Assembly: GCA_973895155.1 (NCBI GenBank)
Contig: OZ316894.1
Coordinates: 20,956,001-21,020,000 of the forward strand
DNA length: 64,000 nucleotides
Direction: 5' to 3'
DNA from: Marsupella aquatica
Lineage: Eukaryota > Marchantiophyta
A program made the translations under genes and the position numbers. Numbering within the stretch: the stretch's first letter is position 1; each line of letters opens with the position of its first letter. Positions 9,821-21,232 of the stretch are shown piece by piece. Under the pieces are notes generated by a model that was not told the origin of the DNA, searched no databases, and saw only the letters and a list, made by a program, of their open reading frames with translations.

Positions 9821-12800
9821 ATGCTGCATGAGCTGCTGCTGGCTCTGGTGGGCTGTACGGGCGATGTATTCATGGATGTGAAAGAGCAGGCCCAAGCTCT
9901 TGGGCTCACTTCCCCAAGGATGAGAAAGGCGAGAGTGAAGAAATCGATGATGAATGCACTTTCAGGCTGGCACCAGACATCACATTCTTGCAAGATTCCG
10001 AGAGGTGGGTCGCCTTCTCAATCAACATATCTGGCATTGGCAACTCTTTTTGGCAAAAAGATTTAATCTGCGATCTGGGGTTCCTGATTTGTTGCAAGCT
10101 TGGTTTATTTCTTCTGCGGGCGTCCAACTGAGCTGAAATGTTGCTTTCTTCACATTCTTCCATAGCATACAAATTCAACGAAAGATTCCGAAATTTGTAG
10201 TCGAGCTGGGCAGTATCAGGTACTAGTTAATCTGCTCTGCTGCTATGGCATGTCATTAACTTGCTTTCTTGGTACCTGACAGAGCCCTTCTGGACAGACT
10301 TCTTCGGCTTGGTTTCTACTATCGAGAGCTTGACCGGTTTACAGTGCGCTGTCGGAATTTAAGCTGGATCAAATCTCCTTATCCAGATGCCAACACTGGA
10401 ACCAATGGACTGTTTGCTATGGTCAAAAGAAATAAGACTCCCAGCGTTTACAGGAGAGCCCTTGCAAACGGCATTGCGGAAATCCTAGCTGTGTACAGGT
10501 CTGCGGTCCTGAAAGTGGAACAGAACCTTCTTTGTGATCCTGTCCCTGTGCTGGCGAGTGTAACACAAGGCTTACATCAGGTACGCCCACGTCTATCACA
10601 ACACTCAATGGTGTCCAATAGGAAACTCGAAACTGAACTGTCTTGATCATAAAATTCACTCGAGGCACGCGACAAGACTTAGAGCTTGCGAATAATCTCT
10701 AGATCCTATTTGAAGCATTAAGTCTTGATTCACGTGTGATCAGGTCATGGGAAGAGGGTTGACGTGTTTAATGAATTTTTTTCCTCTTCCATCCATGGAC
10801 GACATCGATACTAAAATTAGGGAAAAATGAACTGTGAATGAACGAATTAGGATACTTAAGCTCAGAGGGAGTCAGACATTGGGCCCTGGAACCTTACTGA
10901 GATTTATCAAGAAAAAATGAACTGTGAATGAACGAATTAGGATACTTAAGCTCAGAGGGAGTCAGACATGGGGCCCTGGAACCTTACTGAGATTTATCAA
11001 GAGGATTTGAATCAAACCATCAGATGGGGTTGATCATGATCACAGCCATGATTGTGCATCTGCTGCTGGCTATGCAGTTTGAACTGCTACTTCCACCCTT
11101 ATATGCTTTGGTGTGTGAAGTAGAACGAGAAGAACTGAAAGGGGGCCGCCTGCTCAATCTCCTGCATGCCAAATGTCACTGTGGTGTACCCGAGCTTCAA
11201 GCATGTATGCAAAGGTTTGGCATCGGAAATCTCTGATGGAACTTGATGGTTGCTGAGTTTAGGGGAAGAATTTCTTTCAATCACCATGTTAGCTGCAGTT
11301 GTATGAACGCCGCTGAATTGAAGAAGCAGTAAACTGAGAGATATGTTGTCGTTTGGCCACAGCAACTGTTAAATGGAAAGCTTTCTTAGGGGATCTATGC
11401 TAGACATGTGTTGAGGCTTGCCGGGATCTATGCTAGACATGTGTTGAGGCTTGCCGCGTCCGTGTTTTACTGTAGGCTTCTCTGGCATGGACATCAAGTT
11501 ATGTATCGACAACTAGGATCTTGGATGGTGTATGGTTTACTTCAAGATCCCCACATTGAATTTTTTATAACCAGGTATTAATCACGCAAACTCTATTTCT
11601 ATCAGGGAAGTAGGGGTCCCATTCAGTGGATACAGTTTTATAGCTTCGTTAAGAATCCCGTCCTTTACAAGTCACTCTCGGCTATAAATCATTTAGTTAC
11701 AGGACATCAAAAGTTGTGACACTTAATCTAAATACTACGCAGAGATCTGAGTTGATGCCACATTCATAGTTGAGAGTTTGCATGTTTGCTATCGATAGGT
11801 TCATCTTCTAGACGATCTGTGCTTTCAGAGGCCAGGATGGTGGAAGTCAAACTGGACTTGCAGACACTGAGCAACCATCGGAAAAAGGTGGGAGTCGCTT
11901 AGCGGATGATTCCCGTTTGGCGGATTGGCACACGGGCTTTCACATCAGTCATGTAAGTAGTCACTTTGAGGCTTCTGCGAGAAATCCATCCGTCCATCAT
12001 CACTGTCATATCACCATATAGACCTCAAGACTATTGTGCTCCGGTGATGGGCGGTAGTTTTTCTTTGAGCATTGTAGTCAGTCTATGGACTCTTGCCCAT
12101 CGTTTCATTGTGTAAACCCTGCTGTATGTTAGGAAGGTGAGTGATATTGGTTTATCTTTTGCCAAGATATTGTGAAGTTTGCCCTTGACACCATGAGACA
12201 TTTCAGGAGATGCTGCCAGAGTACATTCAAATTCCAGTGGCCGAGTCCATTCTATTTGTGGGCAAGGCGGTTAGAGTTCTTCGCAATCCCAGTACTTCGT
12301 TCAAGGTTGAAACAAGTATATCCCAAAGGCCAGGTTCCAAAGGACAGCAGCGACCAGATGATGTTCTTATGCCACTACCATTTTCCAAAGACTCAATCGC
12401 AGGCAGAGGAAATTCTCACCGTCCAGAACTTTTACCGGAGGCTGAAGCTGAAAAGATAGCTTCAATGCTCCGTGATTTGAAGGTCTGGTCATTTAGCCCA
12501 TGAGTCACGTCACAGTATATCTAAATTCACTGTTTATCGTATAAGCTTAATTCTCCTATCGTCGAGGGAGTAGAGATTTATTTTCTTGGTCTTGATGGGC
12601 AAAGTATGTCTTGATCAATTTGTGTTGATGGCGAGGTTGGAATGGTGGTCGGTGGAAAGCGGGATTCTTAGTGCTAAATATGGATCTCTGCAGTAGACAT
12701 GTTGTACCTTTATATGCAGATTGGCCAAAACGAACAAGCATTTTAACCCGAAGAATCTCGTAATTTTGCAGGAGGCTCCTGAATTCCACAAGATGTCTCT

Positions 12801-15800
12801 GGAGCAAGCAGTTGACGCAATTCGTGCTATTGCAGCCACACATCTTTGGCAGGTGGTTTTCCGGGTTCTCTCAAGTTTAAGGCTCGGTCGTTGGTCTGTT
12901 GTTCCCATTCTCTGTGCGCAAACTAAGCGGATCCAGGAATTGGGATAGAATTGTGGTTGATTGGAAAACCCGAATACATGTATGGTGGTGGAACTGGCAT
13001 GTTAACGGAATTCCTTATTGCTGGACTCTTTTTGTTTATCATTCTGAGATTTCCATTCTGGGTGCTCCTGCAGCTGGTAGTGGTCCATTCAGATCTAATA
13101 GGCCATTTGAAGGCTTTAAAGGACTACTTCCTTCTTGCCAAAGGAGATTTCTTCCAGGACGGCCCAGCATGCGAATCAGCTTTCAACTTCCTTCTTGCTG
13201 ATGAAAATGGTCTCTTGAAGAGCCTTTCGTTTAGTCGTGGTGCTTCAAGATGATCTCTCCCTGGGGGCATCTTTGTAGTTATAAACTTTGTAAAAATCCA
13301 ACGTCACCTTAGGAACAGTCACTTTATTGTACTTGTCCAGAAGTTGAAATATCTGGTAATTGGCATGGCTTGGAACGCCCAATGTTGCTGCAGTGTTTTT
13401 TGGAGGAGAGTCGCAGCTTGATGCAACTCCCACCACGGACATCAACGGCTGAAGCTAATCTCAAAATACCATTCCAGCAGGTAACCATTGCAGACCAGCG
13501 CGTTTGGATGGCCCCATTGCCCTGTCCGTGCTTCTTCCCCTTTTTGAATCTTAAAGGTGGATGAGCAGACCCGTAAAATTATGTGCAGGCTGCGGTTAAA
13601 GCGATTGGAGATGATGATAAATACTTTTCAAGGGTCTCACTAAGGTATGAATTTTTGGATGCTAACGTGTATCTCTGGAGTACTGATGTAAGAGGGGACT
13701 ATTAATCTGAAGTGCAACCTTGGATATGAATTTTTGGGACCGAACTTTTGTTTAAGAGTTATGACATGCAGAACGGTGTGGCGTCAATTAGATTCTAGAC
13801 TTTACAGCTGTTCCCAATTGTGATGTGAGCTTAGTTTTCCCAATCCTTACAACAAGGGTGGATTAGAAGTATGCAAGATGAACTCAAATTAAATGTCGAA
13901 TACCACAGCTACATGTGAAGAGACAGTTTCTGCTGTTAAGTCTTATCAAATTTTAAATTTTGATAACTCAACGTTCTGAACATATTCGCAGGATGCCATT
14001 GCTTGGCAAATCGTTTAATACTGGGAACATCCCAGCGGATATCTCAAGGCAAAGAATCGGTGCTGACGGTATTTCCAGTGGGGCTTTAAGTGCTTTTGGC
14101 GAGTCATCAGCAAGTCTTGCTTATGACGGATGGGACGGACTTGCATTGGACTACTCAATCGACTGGCCTTTGCAGTTGTTGTTCACGCAAGAAGTTCTCG
14201 CAAAGTAAGATATACCCACTGTATAGTCGTTTACTGGTGATTCTGTTTCCGCTGATATTCCCTGCAGAGTGATTATTTGGTATGGTGTCACAGTTTAATA
14301 GCTTTTTTTCATAATGAACATATCAAAGTTTTATCAGTCCCCTGATGACTTGCCCGGAATCCTATCAATCAAGAAGCATGGCTTGCAATTGCTCTGTAGG
14401 ATCTGTGCCTGTCGCAATCAAAATCATGGAGTCAATTAGTGTCCAATAATTGCTGCATTGCTCGATATAGTCAGGCTTTATGGTGATGTATTTGTTTGAC
14501 CTCAGGTATAGCAAAGTCTTCCAGTATCTGCTTCGACTGAAGCGGATACAGCTCGAGTTGGAAAAGTCATGGGCAGAAGCCATGCACTTTGATAGGGCAG
14601 ACTCTCGGAGGCAACGAAAGGACCCAGTTAATGGAAGCCATGCATGGCAGCGGCGACAATTACGTATGCCGATGTGGCGTGTGCGGCAGCACATGACCTA
14701 CCTTATCACAAATTTACAGTTCTACATACAGGTGTGCTTACTAGCTCTTATCTTATGTTGCAAGTAATCTTCGATTCTTTCATGGACATGATTTTGGCAA
14801 CCAAATTTCATGAGTCATAAACTTGAAGTTTTAGGAATAGACATTGGGGGAACCAAAGTATGGAGAGTTCTACGTTGGAAAGTCACACCAGACGGTCGTT
14901 GGTAGATCATTGAAGTTGTAAAGGCCTTGCCTTCGTATTCGTCCCTACTGCCTAAGACATAAACAAGTGACTTTGTTTTGCCTTGCGATCTTGTTTGTGG
15001 CCAGGTCGATGTTATAGAGTCACAATGGAATCTCTTACAGGAGCGAGTTGAGGCCTCGAAAGATTTTACAGAACTAGCACGGTTTCATCAAGAGTAGGAT
15101 TCTTCCCTTGCATAGTAAACTGCTATGGTGGTCGTCTAGATAAAAACTTTTACACAGAATGAAACTCGAACGTGGAGCTATTTTCATACCCCGTTGCACT
15201 TTTACGCTCTTCGCATTTGTATATATACCTGTGAAGAGCACTGATGTCCAGCTTCATCGTTCTCACAGTTGCCTGTTGGACCACTACAGGTACTTATCAG
15301 CCCTCATATCACAATCGTTTTTAGATATTGGATCCGTGTCAAGGATATTAGACAGCATCATCAAGCTCTGCTTGCAGCTGTGCCGAGTCATAGAGCAACA
15401 GGATGGGACTCCTGGCACTGCAGAACTTGAACAGATAACAGAGGTGCATTCACTGTCTATCATGGAACCATGCATGTTTATTTCCCGGTCTCACATCGTT
15501 GATTTCGACGTTATCTGTAATGTTAACAGGGGCGTCGGCGCTAGACGTTCACCAAGCCATCGACGGTCATTGGACCGTTTTGATGTTGAGAATGTTCTCT
15601 GCTTGAATGAAGCTGGTATAGGATGGCGTTTTTGTCCAAGCTGACTGTCTGTTTCACTCTTTTCGTGGGTTATGGTTTTGTAGGAGTTCAACAAGAAGTC
15701 AAACTTTTTGTACACTATTTTGAGGAGCAGCAAGCTTGCTGGAAGTCAACGAGCTCCATTCCTTCGTCAGTTCCTTCTGCGGTTAAATTACAACTCGTTT

Positions 15801-15806
15801 TTTGAG
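9821..15806 (+). CDS. GCP4: Gamma-tubulin complex component 4 (GCP4), 15 exons seen, two lesions
   Basis: GCP4 is a GRIP-domain subunit of the gamma-tubulin ring complex that nucleates microtubules. Exons: 9821-10004, 10283-10580, 11078-11214, 11476-11574, 11829-11952, 12207-12482, 12772-12852, 13074-13157, 13394-13480, 13589-13644, 13992-14204, 14506-14731, 15005-15093, 15290-15443, 15684-15806. Diagnostic stretches are MLHELLLAL at the start, LGFYYRELDRF, CHCGVPEL, HGHQVMY, DYFLLAKGDFFQ, KYFSRVSLR, FLDIGSVSRILDSI and LYTILRSSKLAGSQRAPFLR. All junctions are GT-AG and in phase except two faults: a one-base loss in the CCCC run near 9912-9915 shifts exon 1, and the exon 8 donor reads CAG/GACGG, as if GTACGG had lost its T. 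The short last exon was not found after 15806. It is either a young pseudogene or a real gene with two assembly errors; recognition of the family is certain. Confidence 0.9.
10822..11001. repeat. 90-bp tandem duplication in GCP4 intron 2
   Basis: Two nearly identical copies (10822-10910 and 10912-11001) both contain GAACTGTGAATGAACGAATT and end GATTTATCAAGA. They lie within the intron, 77 bp before exon 3, and do not touch splice sites. Confidence 0.9.
11391..11459. repeat. 35-bp tandem duplication in GCP4 intron 3
   Basis: GGATCTATGCTAGACATGTG followed by TTGAGGCTTGCCG occurs twice in direct succession just upstream of exon 4. It does not change the acceptor. Confidence 0.9.
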
Positions 15807-18800
15807 GTATTTTTGTTATGCTAGCCTATGGTCCGTCTTTCTTGCAAATTTTGATTGACCATACTATGGGCATGAGGCTAGAAGACTGAGTCAAGATTTG
15901 GGCTAAGCTAGTTTACAAAAAACATTACACAAGATATGATTCCACAAGTTAGATTGTTGGGTAGAAGGATCTGAGTGGTGTTTATCCCTCTTCGGAACAA
16001 TTCACCGCTTTTCCAGTCTTCATGTGATGGACGTAATGAGGATTGTTCCCAAGTTTAGGCTCTGCACAAGGTTTTTGTTATTCAGTAGTGAAAGATGTCA
16101 TCTCGCGTGAGGCACGAATCAGTCCCATCTCGTAGTTGATCCTCTGTTATGAGGGGAAAAATAAGGGACTCCTTCACATAACACGGTGCACATTGACTTC
16201 AACATGCCACTGCAAGAGGAGCACTGAATATGGCACGACCACGCCTCGGCCCTGGACCATTGGGGAGTAGTTGACCAAGTAGTTAGAAAAAGGGAGTAGC
16301 TTGAGTGTATGGTTAAAACAAGGACAGTTTTGCAGTTCTATTGTGATCAGAAGATATATGTGGGTTTCAATGAATCCGAGCAGATGGCAAACGATTGTGA
16401 CGGCTAAGACAGGTGACAAGAAAAGAGTTAGACAATCAAGTTCACTTGCATGCGGAAGTACTCAGCAGACAGTCATGCAGCGGACAGAACAGGCTTCGAG
16501 GAAACCTGGAGGGGCCCAAAGAACGCTATGTTGTGAAACTACAGTCGGTGACCAGAGAAGGCCATAGCCCAGGACGGCTCATCAACTTCAACTTACATCA
16601 GATGAAAATCTAGACTACACATAATGATCTTGCTTGAGAGCAGATACACAGCTGTGAATCTCCAAGAAAGATCACCTTCGAAAACAATCGCACGGGTCAG
16701 ATTTTTCTGGTTTCGTCATGGGTGTGATCCATCTGCCTTAAGTCGGGGTTACTTTGCCCTTACTGCCTGTTTTTATTGTTATGACGACTAAATGTCTGCC
16801 AAGGTTTAAACAGAAACAATCGCACCAAACACAATTTAACACTTCGGATCCTCCGGCGGAGAATGCCCTGGATGAGAACTCCATCCTCATCAAAGTTAAC
16901 GTCTGTCGTCAACTTTAAGGCCTTTAACAAGTCCTTCGACAGCAGTGTTATCCTAACTTTCCTCTGTACACTTTCTTCGATCAACGGATCAGACGGTCAA
17001 GCTATGTGATGTAGATTGTAAGGCTATGCCAGACTCACCTTCGTGAGTAATACACGTGGTAACGATCTTATATATACCAATCTCGGCTTTCCCAAGGGCT
17101 GTCCATTCCACGATCAGATGACAGAACTTCTTACTCAGGTATATCCTTGCGACAATTCCTGAGAGGAGCCCATGCAACAACGCTTGGCTCATACACCTAC
17201 TGGTATAGCATAATGTCTTCAGCCCACATCTAGATAACATGCCACTGCGAACGCTGCAAGAAGAAATGAAACTGATCTTAATGTCCTTGTACCATGATCA
17301 TGACCAAGATGCTGGCTTGACACGAATGAAACGAAATTGCTCCAAGTAGTGTATCTTTCCATCCACCCTTGCGTCTTTATTCTCACCCAGGCGATGCTTG
17401 CCAATATTTCGAGGTGGAGAGACAAACAACCCGAAAAGTGCGTGAGATACTGATTTGTCTTCAGTGCCCAGCTAGTAAATTATTCATCACTCTACATACA
17501 GATGCAGCCTGTCAATCTGCAAAGATAATCTTCCAGGTTCCTGTGTTCATGAAGGTCAGGATCTGACGAGCAATGCACAGTTGTGCGCATCAAAGTTACT
17601 GAAATCTTCCTGGCGGTATGTTTTTTTACTAACTTGTCTCCAAAAGTACCTGATATTACTAACGCATCCCCCAAATAAAATTAATTATTAATCTGTCCTG
17701 CATTTTATATTTGGGTTGGTATTAACTAGTATACATGTTCCCTTTGACATGTGCCAACTCACTATTGGCTAGCCTTGCCACCCCTAGCATTTCCTGAGTA
17801 AAACTGAGGGCTGAAGTGTTGGGTTTTTCCAGGGGAGTGTGGAGTGAAAAATGATATATTTTTGCCCCTCTCGGAAGAGCATGGCGGCGGGTTAAAGTAG
17901 CCAATAGTGTGCTGACACAAATACAAAATGGGGGACAGGTTAATAACTAACATGTTAATAATATTGGGTAGTTTGGGGAACAGGGTTAGTAGTTAGTAAA
18001 AAGTTGTATTACAGAAACCAGTATATAGTAGAAAAACAATCAATCATGACCTGCTACCGACCATGACAAACACTATCTACTGTAACTCCCATAGAGAACT
18101 GTTTCATTTTTGTGTTCTTATCTTGATTGAAGAAGTCCGGACCTATTTATGGACCTATTTATTGAAAGGACCAAACAAATATGATGAAGTAAAAAGCAAA
18201 TGATGTCCAGATAGGACAAACTCAACGGTATGCAGTTCAAAACTTCCATGGAAGTCCGGAGGGAATGTGTGGTATGATTCATTGACCTTTTGGGGGGGAT
18301 GTATCTTCCACGACTCTCTTCATAATCTCATCTGAGTACAAATACTGCTGGACACTCGATTCGCTCCAACCTGTTTAACATTGTTTAAGTACTAGCATGC
18401 ATGTGTTTGCCATTCGTTACACCCGTGTCTTTGCCATTCATTACACCTTGTGGACATACACAAAGCACCTTATAATCTTCTCCATGAACGGAGATTGAAG
18501 TCCAAATACGGGAATGATAATAGGGGCCAACCTCGGCCACTCTGTTCATATATTCAATGTACTACACATGTTTGAGTGCAGGTCCCGAGCCTAAACCCCC
18601 TTCCCAGCTTGGCAAAGACATGTATATAATTATGTAAGCAATAATATAAGACATATGCCAACATTGAACTATTCATCCACAATGGACACTATATTCTCTT
18701 CTACAGTCGTCGTTGCATTCAAGTCACTTGCGCATCATGTGGAGAAGGCACATAAAATGTCTGGAAAGTTGGGCAACATAGTCCACGTTTGGCTGGAGCC

Positions 18801-18870
18801 AATTTGGATATTTCTAATGATGTCCATAGTTGCCTGCCTCAGAGGCGCTTCATTACGCGTGATTTGGATG
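15807..18870. other. Gene-free stretch; should contain the missing last GCP4 exon if the gene is intact
   Basis: Only short shadow frames occur here. Plant GCP4 ends in a short ARGVLNVV-type exon; I could not find it in any frame. No transposon ends or long repeats were recognised in these 3 kb. Confidence 0.5.
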
Positions 18871-19157
18871 CTCGGGGGGTTGACTATCAAAAATCTTAGG
18901 AACCACGTGCGATCCAAAATAAGTATTTTTGGCAGATTTTAACTAAATTTTTAAAAAGCGTAAGAGGCAAAAGAAGGTATTATAAACTCATATTTATAGA
19001 ATATTCTTTAATATATACCCTTTATAAAGTAAAATAGGTTATTAATATTGAAAATAGAGAATATTCTTGGAATATTTTCTTTATAAAATAGGTCTATTTA
19101 TATTAGGCTAGGATCGCACGTGGTACCCCAAAACATACACTTAGTTAACCCCCTGAG
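18871..19157. mobile_element. hAT-like MITE copy 2 (diverged subfamily), 8-bp TSD
   Basis: This 287-bp element begins CTCGGGGGGTTGACTA and ends with the complement of CTCAGGGGGTTAACTA. It is flanked by perfect 8-bp copies of TTTGGATG (18863-18870 and 19158-19165). A second inverted pair, CCACGTGCGATCC (18903-18915 and 19113-19125), lies about 30 bp inside each end and corresponds to the TGCGACG box of copy 1. The interior shares AATATTCTTGGAATATT with copy 1. Confidence 0.88.
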
Positions 19158-19174
19158 TTTGGATGCCTGGTTAA

Positions 19175-19559
19175 TTATGTTGCTAAGCAGAAACGGTGGA
19201 GCTGCTCGGTTTTTTGTCCTCTGTGTTGCCTTCGATGCCAACTGAAGGGCTTCATACATTCTCCCTTTGCCCTGGTACTAGTGTGGTCTAGGATGGTAAG
19301 GCACATGCCGGCAAGGGCGTCTACAGATTCCTTGTCAAATTTGGCTTGGAATGATAATGCCTTATCCTTTTTTTTCATGCACAGCCTCTCAGGTGCATTT
19401 GGTCCGTTCACCAAATTCCGTGGGTCACCCGGAGGATACGGATCCACATTTTCTTTGTTGGAGTCTACGGCAACTTTCCCCTTGCACTTGCGTCTGCCCT
19501 TCACACCCATCAATTTGTCTACCCATCTGTGTTTGGCGACTGTAGTCCTCTCACTCCCT
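19175..19559 (-). other. Lysine-rich open frame fused to the gypsy fragment; unrecognised
   Basis: To the left of the gypsy homology, which stops at about 19560, the minus strand stays open for about 128 codons. It encodes a basic, hydrophilic sequence (KHRWVDKLMGVKGRRKCKGK, then SNKENVDPYPPGDP and FQAKFDKESVDALAG). The composition looks protein-like but no family is recognised. It could be a captured exon or flanking host sequence. The gypsy frame itself stops just past the junction. Confidence 0.35.
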
Positions 19560-20248
19560 CGGTCGAATAGCCTTAACCCTGAGAATGGTACGACTGGTAG
19601 AGGTGTCCAGGGTGTCGTTAGCTTGCCGCTGCAAGTACACAAAATCTCCCACATCAAACTTCCTGACCTTGGGCTGAAAAGTGCCCCCTCATGTGTGTGC
19701 ATAACGCAGTGTGTCCCTGCGTTGTGCAATGGCCAAATTCTCCATGGCCATGGGCATACCCCTCCTGAATAGGGCAGCCCTCTCAGAGATCACATCAGAC
19801 CAAGTCATAGCTGAATCCAAGTCCACCACCTGAAGCATGTGAGCAGCAATAGCAGAAGGTGGAACTGGGTGACGACCAAACAACAAGAAGTAGGGAGAAA
19901 AGTTAGACAGTGATGCATGTCTGGACATCCTATACCCCATGGCAATGTAGGGTAAGGCCAGGTCCCAATCCTCCTTGTTTTTGGTGAGGCAGATCTTCCG
20001 GAGGCCCTTCTTGCATGTCTGAACCATGCGCTCTGCCAAGCCATCTGCCTGTGGGTGATCTCGTGATGTCTGACGATGATCAATGAGGGCCTGATCAAGC
20101 AGCTCTTGGAACTCTCCTCTAAACTCTGAGCCCTGGTCAGTGAGACATTCTGCACAAGCTCCAAAGCGGCTGAGAACTTGTTGCATGAATGCCTGGCTGG
20201 TGCTACGGGAGGTCTTATCTGGCAATGCCACAAGTTCTATCCACTTTG
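19560..20248 (-). pseudogene. Ty3/gypsy integrase core fragment (same family as 61.4-64 kb)
   Basis: The sequence is a near-identical copy of about 61719-62402. It covers the integrase core from ALPDKTSRSTSQAF through the second catalytic Asp (LTDQGSEFRGEF), the Glu region (HPQADGLAERMVQTCKKG) and the C-terminal module to ILRVKAIRP. It ends abruptly on both sides: the first catalytic Asp, the zinc-binding region and the PHD finger are all absent. The reading frame is largely open, so the fragmentation is recent. Confidence 0.92.
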
Positions 20249-21232
20249 TAGCAAGGTGATAAGAGATAAATGACTATTTACTCCTTAACAACTCAATTTT
20301 GTTCTGGTTAGGAGTGGATAAGATCGAAAAGACCTAATTAACACGATTTGAGAAGTTTACACCAACATTCTTAGGTTGGAGAGATTTCTAATGATTTCCT
20401 TAACATAAGTGTTTAACCACAAACTCAAGTGGGTGATCCTTAGGATTCACAGTGCAATAATAAAGACTAGAATTAACAAAGATTGAAACTAGAGGGAGAG
20501 TAGATAGGAGTTTTCAAAGTGCAAGGGAATTGAATTCCGACCATCACCACTCCTTCAAAAAGGATTATGGCCTAATTTAAGATTCAGAAATCAACATTTT
20601 CTATGCTTTTTGATTTCTCATAGCAACTCTTCTCCATCTCTTGAATTTAGAAGACAACAATGTAAATCAACCCGGGACACTTTTCTGGTCTTGCTTAAGA
20701 CGGTACTAGGATACTCAAATTGATTTACTTCTCCTACAATCCTTAAGATTGCTTGTTTGAGTTTTGTGCAAATGTCAATTTCCTCTTTGGTGAATCTTCC
20801 AAATGTATTGATCACAAATCTCATTGATCTTTCAATATCATTAAGGCACACTCTAGCATTCATTGAACACTTCACAACAACTCAAGGGTTGCTAAAACTT
20901 CTTCCTTTTACTCAACCATGGTAAAAAGGAAGGGAATAAAAGACATAGATTCCTTTAAAGACAATGAGGAAATCAAAATGTATATTTTCTCTCTCGGTTG
21001 ACTTTGGGTTCTCCTCCTTTTGTACTAAAAGTGGAGATTATGAAAAGACATGCCTCTTCAAAACCCAAGTCTAAAGAAATATGTAAATAAAAGTGAACTA
21101 TCCTAGTCAAAAATGGAGTAGAGTCTCCAATGGATACATCAACAAAATACTGGAGTTTACTTACTCATATACTAATCTATATAGCTATTTCTAAGTCTAA
21201 ACTAATGTGGCTCTAACTCTCTAAATATAACT
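20249..21232. other. No gene seen; AT-rich spacer inside the chimeric gypsy region
   Basis: Starts exactly where gypsy homology stops. A minus-strand frame at 20618-20875 (MKCSMNARVCLNDIERSMRF start) is the only one of note, and it is not recognised. Confidence 0.4.
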
